Below, one piece after another: positions 23,682-36,627 of a DNA stretch of 64,000 nucleotides; position 1 is the first letter of the stretch, and the number at the start of each line of letters is the position of its first letter. The notes under the pieces are model-generated. The model worked only from the letters and a program-made list of their open reading frames with translations. It made no database searches and was not told where the DNA came from. The position numbers were made by a program, and so were the translations under genes. The stretch spans positions 2,108,001 to 2,172,000 of the forward strand of contig CP114122.1 of the NCBI GenBank assembly GCA_029959195.1. The letters run 5' to 3'. This DNA is from Dictyophora rubrovolvata (lineage: Eukaryota > Basidiomycota > Agaricomycetes > Phallales > Phallaceae).

Positions 23682-26600
23682 ATGCCAGCAAGGACGGTAC
23701 CCTTACCCGTACCAGTATCAGAGTCAATATCCCAGACGCTGCCGAAAGTCTTTGATCAGGCCCAAAGTACAACAGCTAATCATCAAAAGAACCGCGTCGT
23801 TTTGTACAAGTTGCACAAGGAGGCCGCTAGTCACGTCGAGTCCGTCCAAAATGGAAAGAGCTTGAAATTAGTTGGAGAAAAAGCATTTGAAGATGGGTTT
23901 ATTGATATGGTCAACCATGTCTTGCAATCTAAGAAGGGCTTTGCCTTGGCCGACAGAATTGTCAAGTTTGTTGGAGGTTATGTTAAATTTCTCAACGAGA
24001 AAAGTAACTGAACTATTTTTTGCTGTGAGCTTCATTTCATTTCTCCTGATTTTTTGTTGCAGCTGCAGAAGAAAACGCCGATCCAGATGAAGATACGACG
24101 GGTTCACGCTTCGTAGCTCGATTACTCAAACATTTTTTGAAAGGATTCCGGGCAAAAGATAAGAACGTGCGATATCGCGTTTTACAGCTTGTTTCTGAGT
24201 TGATCTCTCACCTCGGAGAAATGGAGTACGTTGTTCTTTTCGTAGTTTCTTTCACATATTGAGTATTTTTTTCCCGTCCGTAGTGACGATGTATATACTC
24301 TTCTCCAGTCTTCATTGTTCGAAAGAATCAACGACAAAGAAGTACCTATTCGGATGCAGGCTGTTATTGCACTCTCAAAACTTTCCGGAACAGGAGAAAC
24401 TGATGAGCCAGGCGAAGATGAACCAGACATTTTGGGAATGCTCATCGATCTCCTCCAACACGACCCGGCAGCGTACGCACTTTTTTCCAAATGTCGTAAA
24501 ATTTTTCATGCTAAATACACCACAGAGAGGTTCGTCGCGCTACATTACTAAACATGCCCATTACACCACGTACATTGCCGGTCATACTTTCCCGCACACG
24601 GGACGTCGACGATGTAATCCGCAAAATGGTTTATTCCCACGTTATTTCGCAGATACCCCATCCCAAACAACTTTCACTAACTCAGCGTGAACTCATTGTT
24701 CGGAATGGTTTGGGCGACCGACAACCCTCGGTTCGAGCGACAGCTGCCAAACTTGTCGCTTCGTGGGTTGATCTCTACGAAGGCAACATATTTGAATTTC
24801 TAAAGTCGTTTGACTTGGTCGTCAGTGAAGTTAGTGAAGACCTGCTTTTGTCTATTTTCGTTACCAAGGCCGAGTTGTTTGATGATCTTGAATTTGACGG
24901 TGAAAAACTCCTTTCATGCACTGCTTCAATATCTGTTTTTCTGAACTAAAATATAGATGAATTTTGGAATGAACTAACCCCCGAGAAAACATTTGTCGTT
25001 CGCGTCTTTGCAGAACATTGTCTCAGTAAAAAAGACGAAGCTCGTTTGGAAGCATGTCTACCCGTTGTAACGGTTCTCGCTTTCAAGATTCAAGCTGCTT
25101 ATAACGACTTGATGGAGCAAATTCAAGTCTACGAGGAAACACGCTTGGTGGAAGAGGTTTCTGAAGAGGAGCAAGAAGCTAACGAAGATGCTCGAGCTGA
25201 TCGGGAATTCATCATTTCTGAATTACTCAAGCTGGCTGTCAGCCTGGATTATGCAGATGAAATCGGGAGAAGAAAGATGTTTGGTCTTGTCCGTATGTAT
25301 ACATTCCATACCCTATTTTTTTTTGAGGGGTTGTATTGTTGCTTAATTTCTGTGATAGGTGATATGATCTCACAGGAGTGCCTTCCTGAAGGGCTGATGG
25401 CCCGATGTCTCGATGTCTTGCGGGTCTTATCGCCCAACGAACGAGATTTAATTCGAGTAGTTGTCGAAGTTGTTCATGAACTTCGGGATCAAGGTGAACC
25501 CGCCCAGGACTTTGTAAGATTAGTTCATTTTTCTCTCCCATTCATCGGTGCGTTGATCATACCGAATTAGAATGAAGTGGATGAAGGGGCTACTCAAGCT
25601 GGTGATTCGCCTAGGACGACGAAAACTGCTTTGGCCCCGGTCCCCGCTCGCGAAGTATCGGAAAAAGACAAAGCCCGAGCTGCGCTTCTTGATCTGCGCT
25701 GCTTGAATCTGTGCATCGGTATGCTTGAAAGGGTAAATGGGGTAAGGTTTTTCGTTACGAGTTACAAGTCTTTTTTTTTCGTTTCTAAGTGGTAATTTAC
25801 CCAGACTTTTGAAGACAATTCAACACTGGATGGGATACTTGGCGAGCTCATCCTGCCTAGTGTGCGAGCCAAGGAGCTTGCTCTACGCGAGAGAGGGATA
25901 GTCAGCCTTGGCCTTTGTTGTTTGATTGCCAAGGTAAGGGGGGGGGGGGGGGGGGGGAAGTGGCAATTTCCAACCACAGGTGACCGGGTTATTGACGTTT
26001 TATTAGCGTATGGCGTTGAACTCGTTTCAATTATTCATAAACCAAGTTCAGGCCGCGCCAGAAGTATTAAAGATTCGGGTGCTCAAAATCGTGTTTGATG
26101 TTCTAATGGTTCATGAAGGCGAATTTCTGGGGCGACCTGGAGATACCGGTGAACGTATAGTGGAATTCCTATTACATGTCTTGGAAAATGAAGAGTCGGA
26201 CGAAGCGCAAGCTGTAACATGCATAGGCATTGCCAAACTGATGCTAAGCGGTATGGTAACCGATGAACGGGTAAGAAATATTCCGTCTCCTACAAGAAAG
26301 ACATCGATTTTGAGATTATAATTAGGTTTTGAAAAGTCTCGTTTTGGTATACATTTCACCTGATACGAAAGGCAATCAAGAATTACGTCAATGTCTCTCC
26401 TATTTCTTTCCAGTGTATTGTTATTCGTCCTCGGCAAACCAGAGAAGACTGCAAAAGGTCAAATAACGAACTTTTATAGGTTTTTTTTTTTTGCCCCTGA
26501 TTTTAACCCAATCTCCCGAGCAGATCGCTATTGAGGCATTCTCGTTGCTTTCCGAAACACATGCGGATCTTGATGACGAATCTGAAATGATTTGCCCTAG

Positions 26601-28030
26601 TCAGATTGCTCTTTTGTTAGCTGATTGGACAGATCCCAGAAATGCAGTGTAAGTTCACTGGTCTCGAGTCATTTGTTGTACTCATTGGTAACTTTTAGGG
26701 CCACTGCCACGGGTTCCGCTGACGAGACTATTCATGTTGATTTGGCTGCTGATATTGTCAAGGCTTTATTGAAACCCGAGCCAACCAGTAAGGTTCACCA
26801 TCAGTTCGGAAAAAGGAGTAATTTGCTTATTGTTTCACTTCTTGACGCCAGAAGAGGACAAAAAGGTCTTGTCGCAAACGCTGGGGAAACTTTACTTCCC
26901 CGATGAAATTGATGAAGACAAAATACGTACATTGAAGCTTCTTATGAACACTTTACTGCGGGTGCGATTTTTTCATTTTAAAAAATCATGTGACCAATGA
27001 CTCAAAGAAAAGCATTTTTGTTCTTGCGATATTTAGCGACGTCCGCCTAAGGACACCGTAACTAAAAACGCACTAGTTAAATTCGATAAAGCGATTGAAA
27101 AGAAGTTCGCCGCACAGTTAGGAGGATTCAATGAAGAAGACTTCCGGAAACTTGAGGATCTGAAAGAACTCTTCGAGTTCCTAGATGACATTATGTCCGA
27201 TGAGGAAGAAATTTCCGAGATGCCTTTACCCCCTAAAAAACGTGGTGAGAGGTAAGAAGCGATGTATCTCTGGTTTAATGCTGAATTTGATATTAATTGT
27301 ATGTATATATATATATATTTATACAGATCGCGAAGCGTCTCGGTCGCGTCAGATGACGAGTTCGGAACGCCAAAAGGCAGAGGGAAATTGACGTATGTGA
27401 TATATTTGACTCATACTCGCGCTCTCTGGAGTTAATAATGCGCTCGTTCAATAATAATAATAGCAAAGGGAGGAGCAACAAGACACGGACCGCATTGGCA
27501 GTCACGCCTCGGACATTACCGCGTAGGGCAGCGTGAGTCTCGAATCGTTTCATGATGCGGGCTTACTTTTTTGCTTACTCTGGGATTATTTATTCCACAG
27601 TCGAGCACGGTCTTCGATTAATAAGGGAGCGACGGCTGCAGGGGCAATATCTGTATCGAGCGAAAGTGATGAAGGAACCCCCCCTTCTCCACCCGTGAAA
27701 CGGAAAGCACGGTGAGTGAATAATAAACCGCTACGCATTTGACATGCAAGGCGTTTCTTTTTTGCTTTCTTTTACTAAATGTATTAAAACTGGTTGGTTG
27801 GGAAAATGTATAGAACGAGTAAAGAACAGCCATTTACGAAAAGGAAACGGGGATCCGAGCTGGCGCCGAATACAGAAGGATCTCAACCAGATGGTAATAA
27901 TTTGGATGAAGGTGACGGAAATGAGGATAACGAGAGTGACGACGACGACGACAGCAGCAGTAGCGATGGGTCGGAAACTGAAACTGGAGGGGTTGATGCT
28001 ATGCTGGCAAGTGAGGAGGAGAGCGAATAA
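23682..28030 (+). CDS. Condensin complex subunit 3 (Cnd3/Ycg1/CAP-G)
   Basis: The ATG at 23682 opens MPARTVPLPVPV. The following exons give HEAT-repeat helices typical of the condensin kleisin-binding subunit: DRIVKFVGGYVKFLNE, RLLKHFLKGFRAKDKNVRYR, FERINDKEVPIRMQAVIAL, GDRQPSVRATAAKLV and DLRCLNLCIGMLE. KNVRYR plus VPIRMQAV is a strong Ycg1/CAP-G signature. The last exons are a disordered tail with basic stretches (RGKLT, KRKAR) and a run of acidic and Ser residues ending EEESE at 28030. About 15 short introns are needed. The protein binds DNA with the kleisin Brn1/Cnd2 and compacts chromosomes in mitosis. An intron just after the donor at 25934 contains 20 consecutive G. Confidence 0.9.
25938..25957 (+). 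repeat. Homopolymer of 20 G in a condensin intron
   Basis: The intron donor GTAAG runs directly into 20 G residues. Such a run can form a G-quadruplex in RNA or in the non-template strand and is prone to slippage. Its exact length may be a sequencing artefact. Confidence 0.8.
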
Positions 28031-28328
28031 TTTTTTTATATGTTTAGGGAAATTTTTTATGTTTTTGGTACAATGTAATTTTATGGATAATACTAGAAGG
28101 TCACGAGTGTTGTTCATATTCTATTCCATGTAAACTTGTTATGTAATTGTGAATCTGTTATGTAATATGCACTGATCCGACGAATCCTGTACATCGCCGG
28201 AATCAGGCGCGGGAAATTGTCAAACCGGCAAACGCAAAACGTAACTAGTATTAGTAGGATGACGGTGTGTGTGTGTTTTTTTTTGCTGCTGCTGCTTTGT
28301 TTCTTTTCTAAGCTTACATTAAAGCAAA

Positions 28329-29166
28329 ATGTTAAATCTTATATCTCTTAGAAAAGGCTTATCTTCAGGTATGTTTCATGTTTCTGTGTGGCGGGGTGTT
28401 GTAGACTCATCCGTACCATGTTTATACTAGTTCTTTCACCGTCCAGAATGCACACGGCCATTCTTTTTACTCCCTCTGGAGACCTTATTGCACACGCAAC
28501 TAATAACAATTCGATGACGAAGGAACAGCTTCGCGTTCTTGTAGGTCTCGCTACCGAAATATGGTTTGAAACTAGCGAAGACGATATGAGCATGGCGGAA
28601 AGCGAGGTAAGAACAACACCTTCAGCAAAAAAAAACATTCCATGTATCTGATTTTGTCGTATACAGCTTGGAAAGATTCTCATTGTTCCCATGCAATCAT
28701 CGTCGCCCAAATTTGAATCGCGCACAGGCCGCCGTCATAATACCACCACCACCACCACCGCTTCTCCTCGTTCTCCATCTTCCAGCACTTCGCCTATTAC
28801 ACCGGCACATGAACCCGCCCAAACTACTCAAACGCACCGGAATAACTCTCAGCAGTCGTCTACATTCTCATCTGCATCAACATCAACATCGCCCTTTCTC
28901 ATTGCGCTCAACGCAGCCGATGATGTTGATTGGGCTGAAATGCAAATCAAAGTAAAACACTTCCTTTTTTAAAAAAATATTATATCAAACGTTTTAGTGC
29001 ATAAGCTAACAAATGGTTTTGTCTTTCTTTTTTTTTCACTATGATTAATAAGGCACGCGGCATCGTCAATCATTTTGCGGAACCACTACTGGAGTTTGGG
29101 ACGCGCCTTGTCCCACCGCCTCCTTCGCCCAGACCAATGACACGTACGGCCGACCGGTATTATTGA
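28329..29166 (+). CDS. Roadblock/LC7 protein, LAMTOR2 (p14)-like Ragulator subunit
   Basis: Four exons (28329-28368, 28431-28606, 28667-28951, 29053-29166) give about 204 aa. The protein starts MLNLISLRKGLSSV and continues LSPSRMHTAILFTPSGDL, matching the LAMTOR2 N-terminus. VLVGLATEIW equals the family's helix before the second half. LGKILIVPM and the C-terminal helix ARGIVNHFAEPLLEFG match the LAMTOR2 end. A Ser/Thr/Pro-rich insert of about 70 residues (roughly 28710-28890) sits between these and makes the protein longer than the usual 125 aa. LAMTOR2 is part of the scaffold that anchors Rag GTPases and TORC1 signalling on the vacuole or lysosome. Identity rests on the fold pattern read by eye. 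Confidence 0.7.
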
Positions 29167-30293
29167 TTCCGATTCTTTTTTCCGTATTTTTTTCTTTCTT
29201 TCTTTCTTATTCTACATCTTCTTCGAAGGGGGAGAAGTTCTTCCATATATCCCTTTCTGTTTCTTATTGGCCTTTTTTTTCTTCCATACACGGCTACTTT
29301 TTTTTTTTTCACTCGCATTGACGATCTTTGTACGCTTTCTTTTTTTTGTTTTTGTTTTTGTCAAAACCTGATCGTTTGGTCAGTCCTTAGTCTAGTTTAC
29401 TCGAGAAATCGAGATAATAATCCATCATTATCCACCTACTACTATCCACCGTGACTATCCACTATCCACTCTCTCACTTCCTTTTCATTATCATGCTGCA
29501 AAATTCCCATACAGCTAATACAGACCTTAGACACTTTTAACTCTCCTACACTAAACTAATATCTCATTCGTTCTCTGAATGTTATTATTATAACACCGTT
29601 TACCTCTCTTTTAATTATATTAGTACTAGTCTATTACTCACGCACCAGCTATTCAACTGAGAGCTCCGGTACTTTCTAATAGTATCATAATAAACAATCC
29701 TTCTTCTTCTTTATGGCGCTACCGTTATTAGTTCTATGGTTTCATTGGCTTAATCGACATCGTTTGGGAAAAGCAGCCGCCGGTGCTTATGCATGTGTAT
29801 TAATGATCAATATCTGTTTTTATAGTATGGCGCTATAATTATTACTATAAGGACCGTAAAAAGGGTCATCTCCGGTGCTGTTTGCTGCTGCAGTCGGGAT
29901 ATAACTAATTCCGAAAGAAGAAGAATTTGTGTTGTAGCTTTCACCAAAATGGTGATTCAGGGACTCGGAGTGGAGGGAAAAATAATTTATTTTAAGGGAA
30001 AACGGTTTACATATGTACATACGCTATCAAATTTGAATTGGCAGAAGAATTCGTTAAACCTGGGTTGTTGTTACATATAAATACAACGGTTAGGAGAAGA
30101 GATAACGGTGCAAATGATTTGGGGCGATGAGGTGTCACCGGTCACCATTGGTTTTCTTGGGGATTTTTCTTTCTTGGTCATGGATTCGGATTTGGAGGAG
30201 CAAAAAACTCTGAGTCGCGCGCGACGATTTATTTACAACTTTTGTTGCGCTTGTTAGTCCAGTCTGAGATCAAATCAAGTTCTTCAACTTGTC
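29167..30293. other. Intergenic, pyrimidine-rich
   Basis: Long T and TTTC runs at 29180-29360 probably belong to the 3' flank of the LAMTOR2-like gene. A minus-strand open frame at 29820-30020 (ending DDPFYGPYSNNYSAIL) could be an extra 3' exon or UTR of the next minus-strand gene; I could not connect it by a convincing splice. Nothing else is visible. Confidence 0.35.
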
Positions 30294-32655
30294 TCAGAAC
30301 ACCCGGGGATATTTCTGAGCGAGCCATCCGAAAACATTCATATACCCGAAATTACTCTCATCGCAATTGTGGAAATACGTTATGGCCCAAGCCAAGAGAA
30401 CCGTCAACGAAAGAGTGAAGCCGCACGAGAAAAGGAGGTTCATGAGGTTTTGGCTTTCGAGGCTCAAGGAGGCGATTGATAGAGTCGTAGTGGCAATTCC
30501 CCAGATGGCGAGTGCGCGGGGTAAGCTAAGTGCGATTGAGAGTGGTCTAAAGCCGTGTTTTTTGTGCCATGCATTTGTGAAATAGGAGGCCTAAGATGAA
30601 GGGGAGAGGGAGGGGGGGGGGGGTTAAACGGACGGAGAAGGGAAGTGTTTGGACGGTCGAGTACTTACCGCGTTGGAGGCTGTGGAATCGTAATATGGCT
30701 TGTGTGAGGAGATAGCTGCTAGTCCGATGCCGATCGAACATATGTTTAGGGAAAGTGACATGAGGGCAAGTTGATAGGCTATCACCAGGGGAAAGTAGTT
30801 GCTCAATATGGATGTGCTGGCATAGCCTCGTAGAAAGAGGACGAGGGAGGTGTCGATGCTATCATATAATGTTCGTTTTTTTGAGAAAGATCAAAGGGTT
30901 ATAGCGTCAACTTACAATGTGAACCCGAAGGACTGATAAAAATCAGATCAGTTTTCAAATTGATGAGTGCTATATATATATAAAGCTCAGCTTACAACGA
31001 CCAAGACATTCTTCCACTCATCAAGTCGTTCACGTACGAACCGTCTCCATGAGGCGGTATAAGCAATTTTGTCCACCCAAATATTATTGAGGCGGTCGAG
31101 TTCTCTATCAGGTTGTCGTAGCAACATGATACAAACTATTTCATACAAGGTAGAGTTCGAACCGCTTGATTCGGATTCAGATGCTGAGAATATAGTTTGA
31201 TTGCTTGCTAAGCGGACTGCATGGGCTTCGCCATACAAGTTGATGAAGCGCGCTTGAGCTAAAAGGGGATTGCGTGTTTATGATTGAGCATCGTGGAAAA
31301 ATTAAGGGGGAACATCTGAGAAAAAAAGTGACTGCGTACTTACTAAATTCGTCCATCAGACGGCCGATTATACATGTTCTGTAAGCTTCTTGCTCAGGTT
31401 TCCCTACCAAATAGGAGAATAAGGTTTCAGCCATCACGGTTCTTTGATTTTTTTTTTCTTTTGTTTGAAAAAATCACGTAAGAAAACACACCTGTGAAAT
31501 TATGAAGTATTTGTAAGAATTCGTGACATATCTCTGGGCTGTAAGGTGATGTCGAAAGATCCGACGTCGTTCCGTCTTCCGAGCAGGAATGAGATGGTTT
31601 ATTAGATCAAGTTTGATTGGGTGAAGACTGGTTTTTTTTTTTTACCTGCCCAAGCATGACTCAGAATTGCCTTAAGCGTGCTATGTGCGGATTTGGGAGC
31701 TGAGCGATGAGATGGGAAGTATTCAATATGTCTCCAGTATTGTCTGTGCAGTTGTAATTCTGTAAAGCAGTGAATATTTGATCGGAGGAGAGAGGATTGA
31801 GGAAAAAAATAAAAGTTAATGACGACTTACTCAGATGTTCTGTTGAAACGACGTCAGGTAATTCCAATTCCGTAGTGTCAGCATTATCCAAAAAAAAGAT
31901 AGTTTGCCTGTCATTGTCGGCCAAATAGTAGGCACATGTGTCATCTGAATATAGCTCCAACACGAGTTCATATGATTGAGGCAGATCGATGGAATAAGCG
32001 CGACAAATTCGGAACAGCTTATTCATCCGATCATTGATTTTCGTGTATACGGAAGGTATTTGGAGGTTCGCGTCGGTTAGGACGCGAAGTTGAAGGTGGT
32101 AGTGGTATCTGAGACCTTCTGGATGGGTGTAGCTCCGCCATCCATCTGATTGGTTATTTCTGGTGAAACCTATTTGTTAGAAAAATAGACTTTTAATGTT
32201 GTAGCAAGATGTTGGGTAGTTACGGTTCAGAGAACAAAGTTGAGCAAGTGTTCTGCAATGAAGAAAGAACCAATTCAGGAGAAAATTCAACTGGCCTCGG
32301 GAAGGCACTGAAATCCAAGTTAGTTAAAATAGCTTTTAAGGTATATTTGGGACAGCTAGTACGTTTCGTTCTTTGAGTATCGTGCACTCGCAGACGGAAC
32401 AGTGGGCTTGAAAAGACATCGAATTGCCATTCGGAGGGAATGGCCGGGAGGTCGATATCGCACTTCGTCCTTAATATCATGATAATCCTTGATATGAAAA
32501 GAAATTCCTGGATTTACTGAGAATAATGTTGAAGCAATTGGTGGTACAAAGTGCCGCTGTTCAGAGCCAAGCAACAGACTCTCTTCAGAAGAGGTCGATT
32601 CGTTCAGGTCATTCTCGTATTTAACTCGTTTTAAAGAGCCCGCCGGGTCCGACAT
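30294..32655 (-). CDS. WW-like domain membrane protein (Agaricomycete expanded family)
   Basis: The start MSDPAGSLKRVKYEND (ATG at 32655) leads to a WW-like segment, DGWRSYTHPEGLRYHYH, then LRVLTDANL. The hallmark AYYLADNDRQTIFFLD with ELELPDVVSTEHL follows. A helical middle contains ARFINLYGEAHAVRLA and the conserved IWVDKIAYTASWRRFV. The C-terminal part has several membrane helices (YQLALMSLSLNICSIGIGL, IALSLPRALAIWGIA, GFTLSLTVLLAWAI). This domain order matches a family present in many copies in mushroom genomes, of unknown function. Only the first W of the WW pair is clear. About ten introns are inferred. The 3' end could instead be slightly different, because the last exon is not conserved. 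Confidence 0.65.
30612..30623 (+). repeat. Run of 12 G inside an intron of the minus-strand membrane gene
   Basis: Twelve consecutive G on the plus strand, hence C in the transcript. It is a slippage-prone homopolymer. Confidence 0.7.
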
Positions 32656-33327
32656 TTCGTTGAAAGCGCTGATAGTAGTATGTGCTGATTAGGTGAGAAC
32701 AGTGGGGAGAAAAAGGTCAGGGACATATCTCGATGATCCCATAAGTTAAATATGCGAAGCAGGGGTGCCAAGATGCTGTGTACAACTCTTCTTTAACCTG
32801 TAGAATCAAGGCTGTGCACTGAGCGCTCATTTAGCTCCCGAGGATATGTGCATTGTTCAGAGCTGTCAATTAAGGCGGCGCTAGCTACCTTATGTAATTA
32901 AAAATAAGATTTCGATCCTGGCTCGGGGCGTCTTCCACAGGCTGTGTCACAACCATGGCATTGTTGGAGACCATCGTAATTAAGTCAGCCACGGCCACTT
33001 GAAACGAGCCCTGTAATGGATGACAACGTAAAGACAGTCTATTGCTCAGAAGAATAGGGTGCAAAGCCGATCATGCCAAACTTGCCATGGCGCACACGTC
33101 TATGATGATATCTACGTCTGGTCAAAGTCGGCCAGACAGATGACTCGGACGCCAGGGCGGTGGAGATGACGGGAATTATCAATTTCAAATTAAGTCATGG
33201 AGAGGGGTGGTAATAATGTAAAGAAAGAAGAAGAAGGACGAACGAAATGAAACAAAAATAACAAAACAAAAACAAAAACATCTTTACTTTCACTTTCATC
33301 ATATGTATGTGTGTTTAGTAGCTTTGT
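32656..33327. other. Intergenic
   Basis: This holds the 5' flank of the WW-like gene and the 3' flank of the ALY-like gene. A run of AACAAAAACAAAAAC near 33260-33280 is simple sequence. No gene is supported. Confidence 0.4.
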
Positions 33328-34399
33328 TCATGAGCCTACAGCATTAGATTTAACCGATTTTCGAGCAGCCATGTACGAGTCCATTTCCTGGTCCAGTTCT
33401 GTCGCTGATTTATTTATCCGTCGAGGGCCTCGTTTGATTGTCTGACGGTAGGCCTAGATAAAAAAAAAAAAGTAGGTAGGGTAGGTAGGTAGGTATGTAA
33501 TTCCACCGTCTGAAAAAAAAAAGAGAAACCGCATACTCTTGCTCTAACCCGTGCAGCCAGACGTCGTGGATTTCTGGTTATTTGAGAAAAAAGGTGGTGT
33601 AGTGAATTAAGCAATAATACATACGTAGGGCGTGGAGGTGGAGGTGGAGATGGCGGTGGCTGTGATGGTGGTGGCGAGTCTGGAGATGTGGCTGATGCTC
33701 TAGCACTAGAACTCGGGTTGGCAGGACCAGATAGTCGATCGGCTAATGACAATGTCTTTTCAACTTTCTTGACCACTGGCAGTGCGCCCGGAGGTGGATC
33801 CACTATTAACTCAATCTTCAAAGGCCGACCTTGTAAAAGGTTTGAAAGAGTTAACAGAAAGCTATAGAATATGATATGTTTATGGAACATACGACCATCA
33901 ATAATCTTGCCATTATATTTCCGTCGTGCTTCGAGTGCATCTCCACTACGCTGAAAATGGACAATGGCAACGCCTTTCGACCGTCCTTGCGAATTATGTG
34001 CCAAATAACAATCAAACACAGGTCCAACGGTCGTCGTAAAAAGATGCTAATACGCCAAATATCATCATCATCATCGTCTCATTTCACGTTTAAATTCGAA
34101 AAAAAAAGAACATTAAAAAAAAGGGAATCTGAATTCACCTCAACTTCTCCTTCACTCACTGTGTCAGTCGGCAACTGACTCAAAATAATTTTACTCCCAA
34201 CGGACTGGGACTGATGATGTTGATATTGCTCCTTGCGCCGCGCCTGATCGCCATATCCACCATGTCCATTTCCATTCAATTGTACACTCTCTGCCATCGT
34301 CACCGCTCTCCACGCAGGTGGAATCCTGCCCGCTGTATTACCGACTGCCACCCGTTTGCTATACGAGTTTGAAGCATTTGATCGCACTCGTCGCTGCAT
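33328..34399 (-). CDS. RRM RNA-binding protein of the ALY/REF (Yra1, TREX) type
   Basis: The start MQRRVRSNASNSYSK leads to one RRM: RNP2 KIILSQLP, then HLFTTTVGPV, RNP1 GRSKGVAIVHF and ALEARRKYNG, followed by RPLKIELIVDP, which is the ALY/REF continuation. A Ser/Pro-rich segment with PPPSPPPPP precedes RRLAARVRARV and a last exon with IKRGPRR and SATELDQEMDSYMAARK. That last motif is the C-terminal box of ALY/REF proteins that binds the helicase UAP56/Sub2. The usual N-terminal copy (LDxxLDDII) is not visible. The role would be mRNP packaging and mRNA export from the nucleus. It stops at 33328. Confidence 0.8.
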
Positions 34400-34666
34400 C
34401 CTGATCCCGCTCGCTCGCGCTCTTCAAAATAATAACCCAAAAGAAAACAAACAAACAAACAAAATAACAGCAGTTTCCGCCGAACAAAGTTTCTGTACCG
34501 CACTACGACAAAGAAAAGACAACAAAGAAAAAGGGAACGAGGAAAAAAAAACGCGCGTGACACCTGGTGCCAGATTATGTAATCCGCAAGTACCAAGAGA
34601 GACAAGATTTGAGACAAGATGGATTAAGCCGTTGAATTCAAAAGGAATAGATTACAGAATTCATAT

Positions 34667-36596
34667 TTAATTCTTCCGAGTCGGATAATTACTACTACTA
34701 GAAAGTTTAGCGAGTCTACGACGAGCAATTTTCTCCTCTCTAATTTTCTTTTTCTCCTGCGTCGAACTGACATTCTCCAATGAATTTTCTTCTTCTTTAG
34801 TCTTGGCGAAATACTCGGCAACAATGAGTTCCATCTTCTTTTGAACCACTGCCTCCTCAAGATTATTATTATTACCCTCACCCTCACATTCCCACTCAAA
34901 ATCGAAACCCCAACCCATCCTCCGTTGAGTAGGAGTATCGGTATCGGCGACCAAGTCAAAAGACCCATCAACATATGAATTAAAATCCCCATCTCCTCCA
35001 ACACGTGCAGATGCAGATGCAGGTGCAAGTGACTGTGATGATAACAACGGTGGTGGCGATGACAAATTAATATCAACCAAACCGCCTTCTTCTCTCCACC
35101 ACTTTATAAACCACACGGCCGCGCGCCGTAAATCCAATTCACCACCTCGTCGAATCATTCCAAGTCTTGAAGCCAAGCTTTGTATGAATTCAGTTGCGTC
35201 CGATGGAGATGGAGAGGGGTGCGGCGGTGTTATCATCGGTGAGAGAAGAGTCATATAAGCCGGATCTAAAAATAGGGGAAATATTTATTTGAAAAAAAAA
35301 GGAAAGGCACGCGTACAGTGAGGATTTAAAACCCATAGTCGGTATACTAGATAAGCTGCTAGAGCCTCAACATCGTACAATCCTTCTTTAATGCCCGCTA
35401 CAAAAGCAATGAGAATAAGCACTTGAAAACACAAAAGGCGATATGCAAGTGCAAGTGCAAAAAAAAAAAAGCCGGGAGCGCATGACTTGTGACCTTGGGA
35501 TCTCGCACTGGCCACTGGCCACTGGCAATGCCACCTGAACTCTTACCTATCAATGCCAACTTGACACCACGCTCAGCACCCCTATCCCCGCGCCCCAAAA
35601 AGGGCACCATAACACCAGGTGTATCAAAAGCGTATATCAAAGGATTGAGACTCAATTTTAATCTCGTAGATAATGCGCGAGTCAATCCCGGATGAGCACT
35701 TGTTTTTAACGCTTTGGGAGTTCCTGAAAGAAAGGGGATATACGTAAACACAAAAAAAAAGAAAGAGGAGTAGATAGGGAATTCCGGTACTAACGGCCTG
35801 CTATGCCCTCATTACGCAGTGCGTTTAGGAGAGTGGATTTTCCAACGTTTGGCATGCCTACTACGAGAACGTTGGTTTCAACGGTATCACCGTCGGTGCC
35901 ATTTCTTCGCTGTGCCAAGGCTAAAAAAAAAAAACAAAGAACAACTCAGCAGGGAAGTCGAAAATAGAGTGCCGTGCCGTGCCAAATCCAGAGCCAGAGT
36001 CAGAGCCATGAAAGGATCGCCGGAACGGACAATGACAATGATTTAACACGGCAGGCATGTTAGCGTATGATTAACATACTTACATATTAATAGCTGGCTT
36101 AACTCCTTGATGCTCGGCGGTTGCATATGACTCGTGAAATGGACATGCTGTTCTGGGAAATTTTTGAGCATAGCTTTTCTGAATGGCTATAGTAGATTAT
36201 TAGATAAAACTCTGAATTGTGAGCCTTCCTTTTGTTTGTTTTTTTGGTAACATTGTAACATTGAGAAGAAAAAAGAGAAAAACGGTAGATGTGGATGGAA
36301 TTAAGACCAACCTCAAGACCCCATTGCCCTACTAGATCTTTTTTACCAAGGACAATGATGCGTTCACCCAACACGTCGCTTCCCGCAGTACCAGCACCCA
36401 TTTTCTTACGTCCCATTTGCCATTTAGTAATAATACCTAAACGTTTTCAAATTTAGTTCTCTTTGAGCGTCAATTTCATCGCAAGTCATGTGAAATTTTT
36501 TTTCACAAAAGACCGTCCAAATTTGAAAGAAAGAAAAGGACACGTAAATCATTTGACGGTATTGCCAGACGAATACAAAAAACTAAGAGCCAAGAA

Positions 36597-36627
<31 letters not shown>

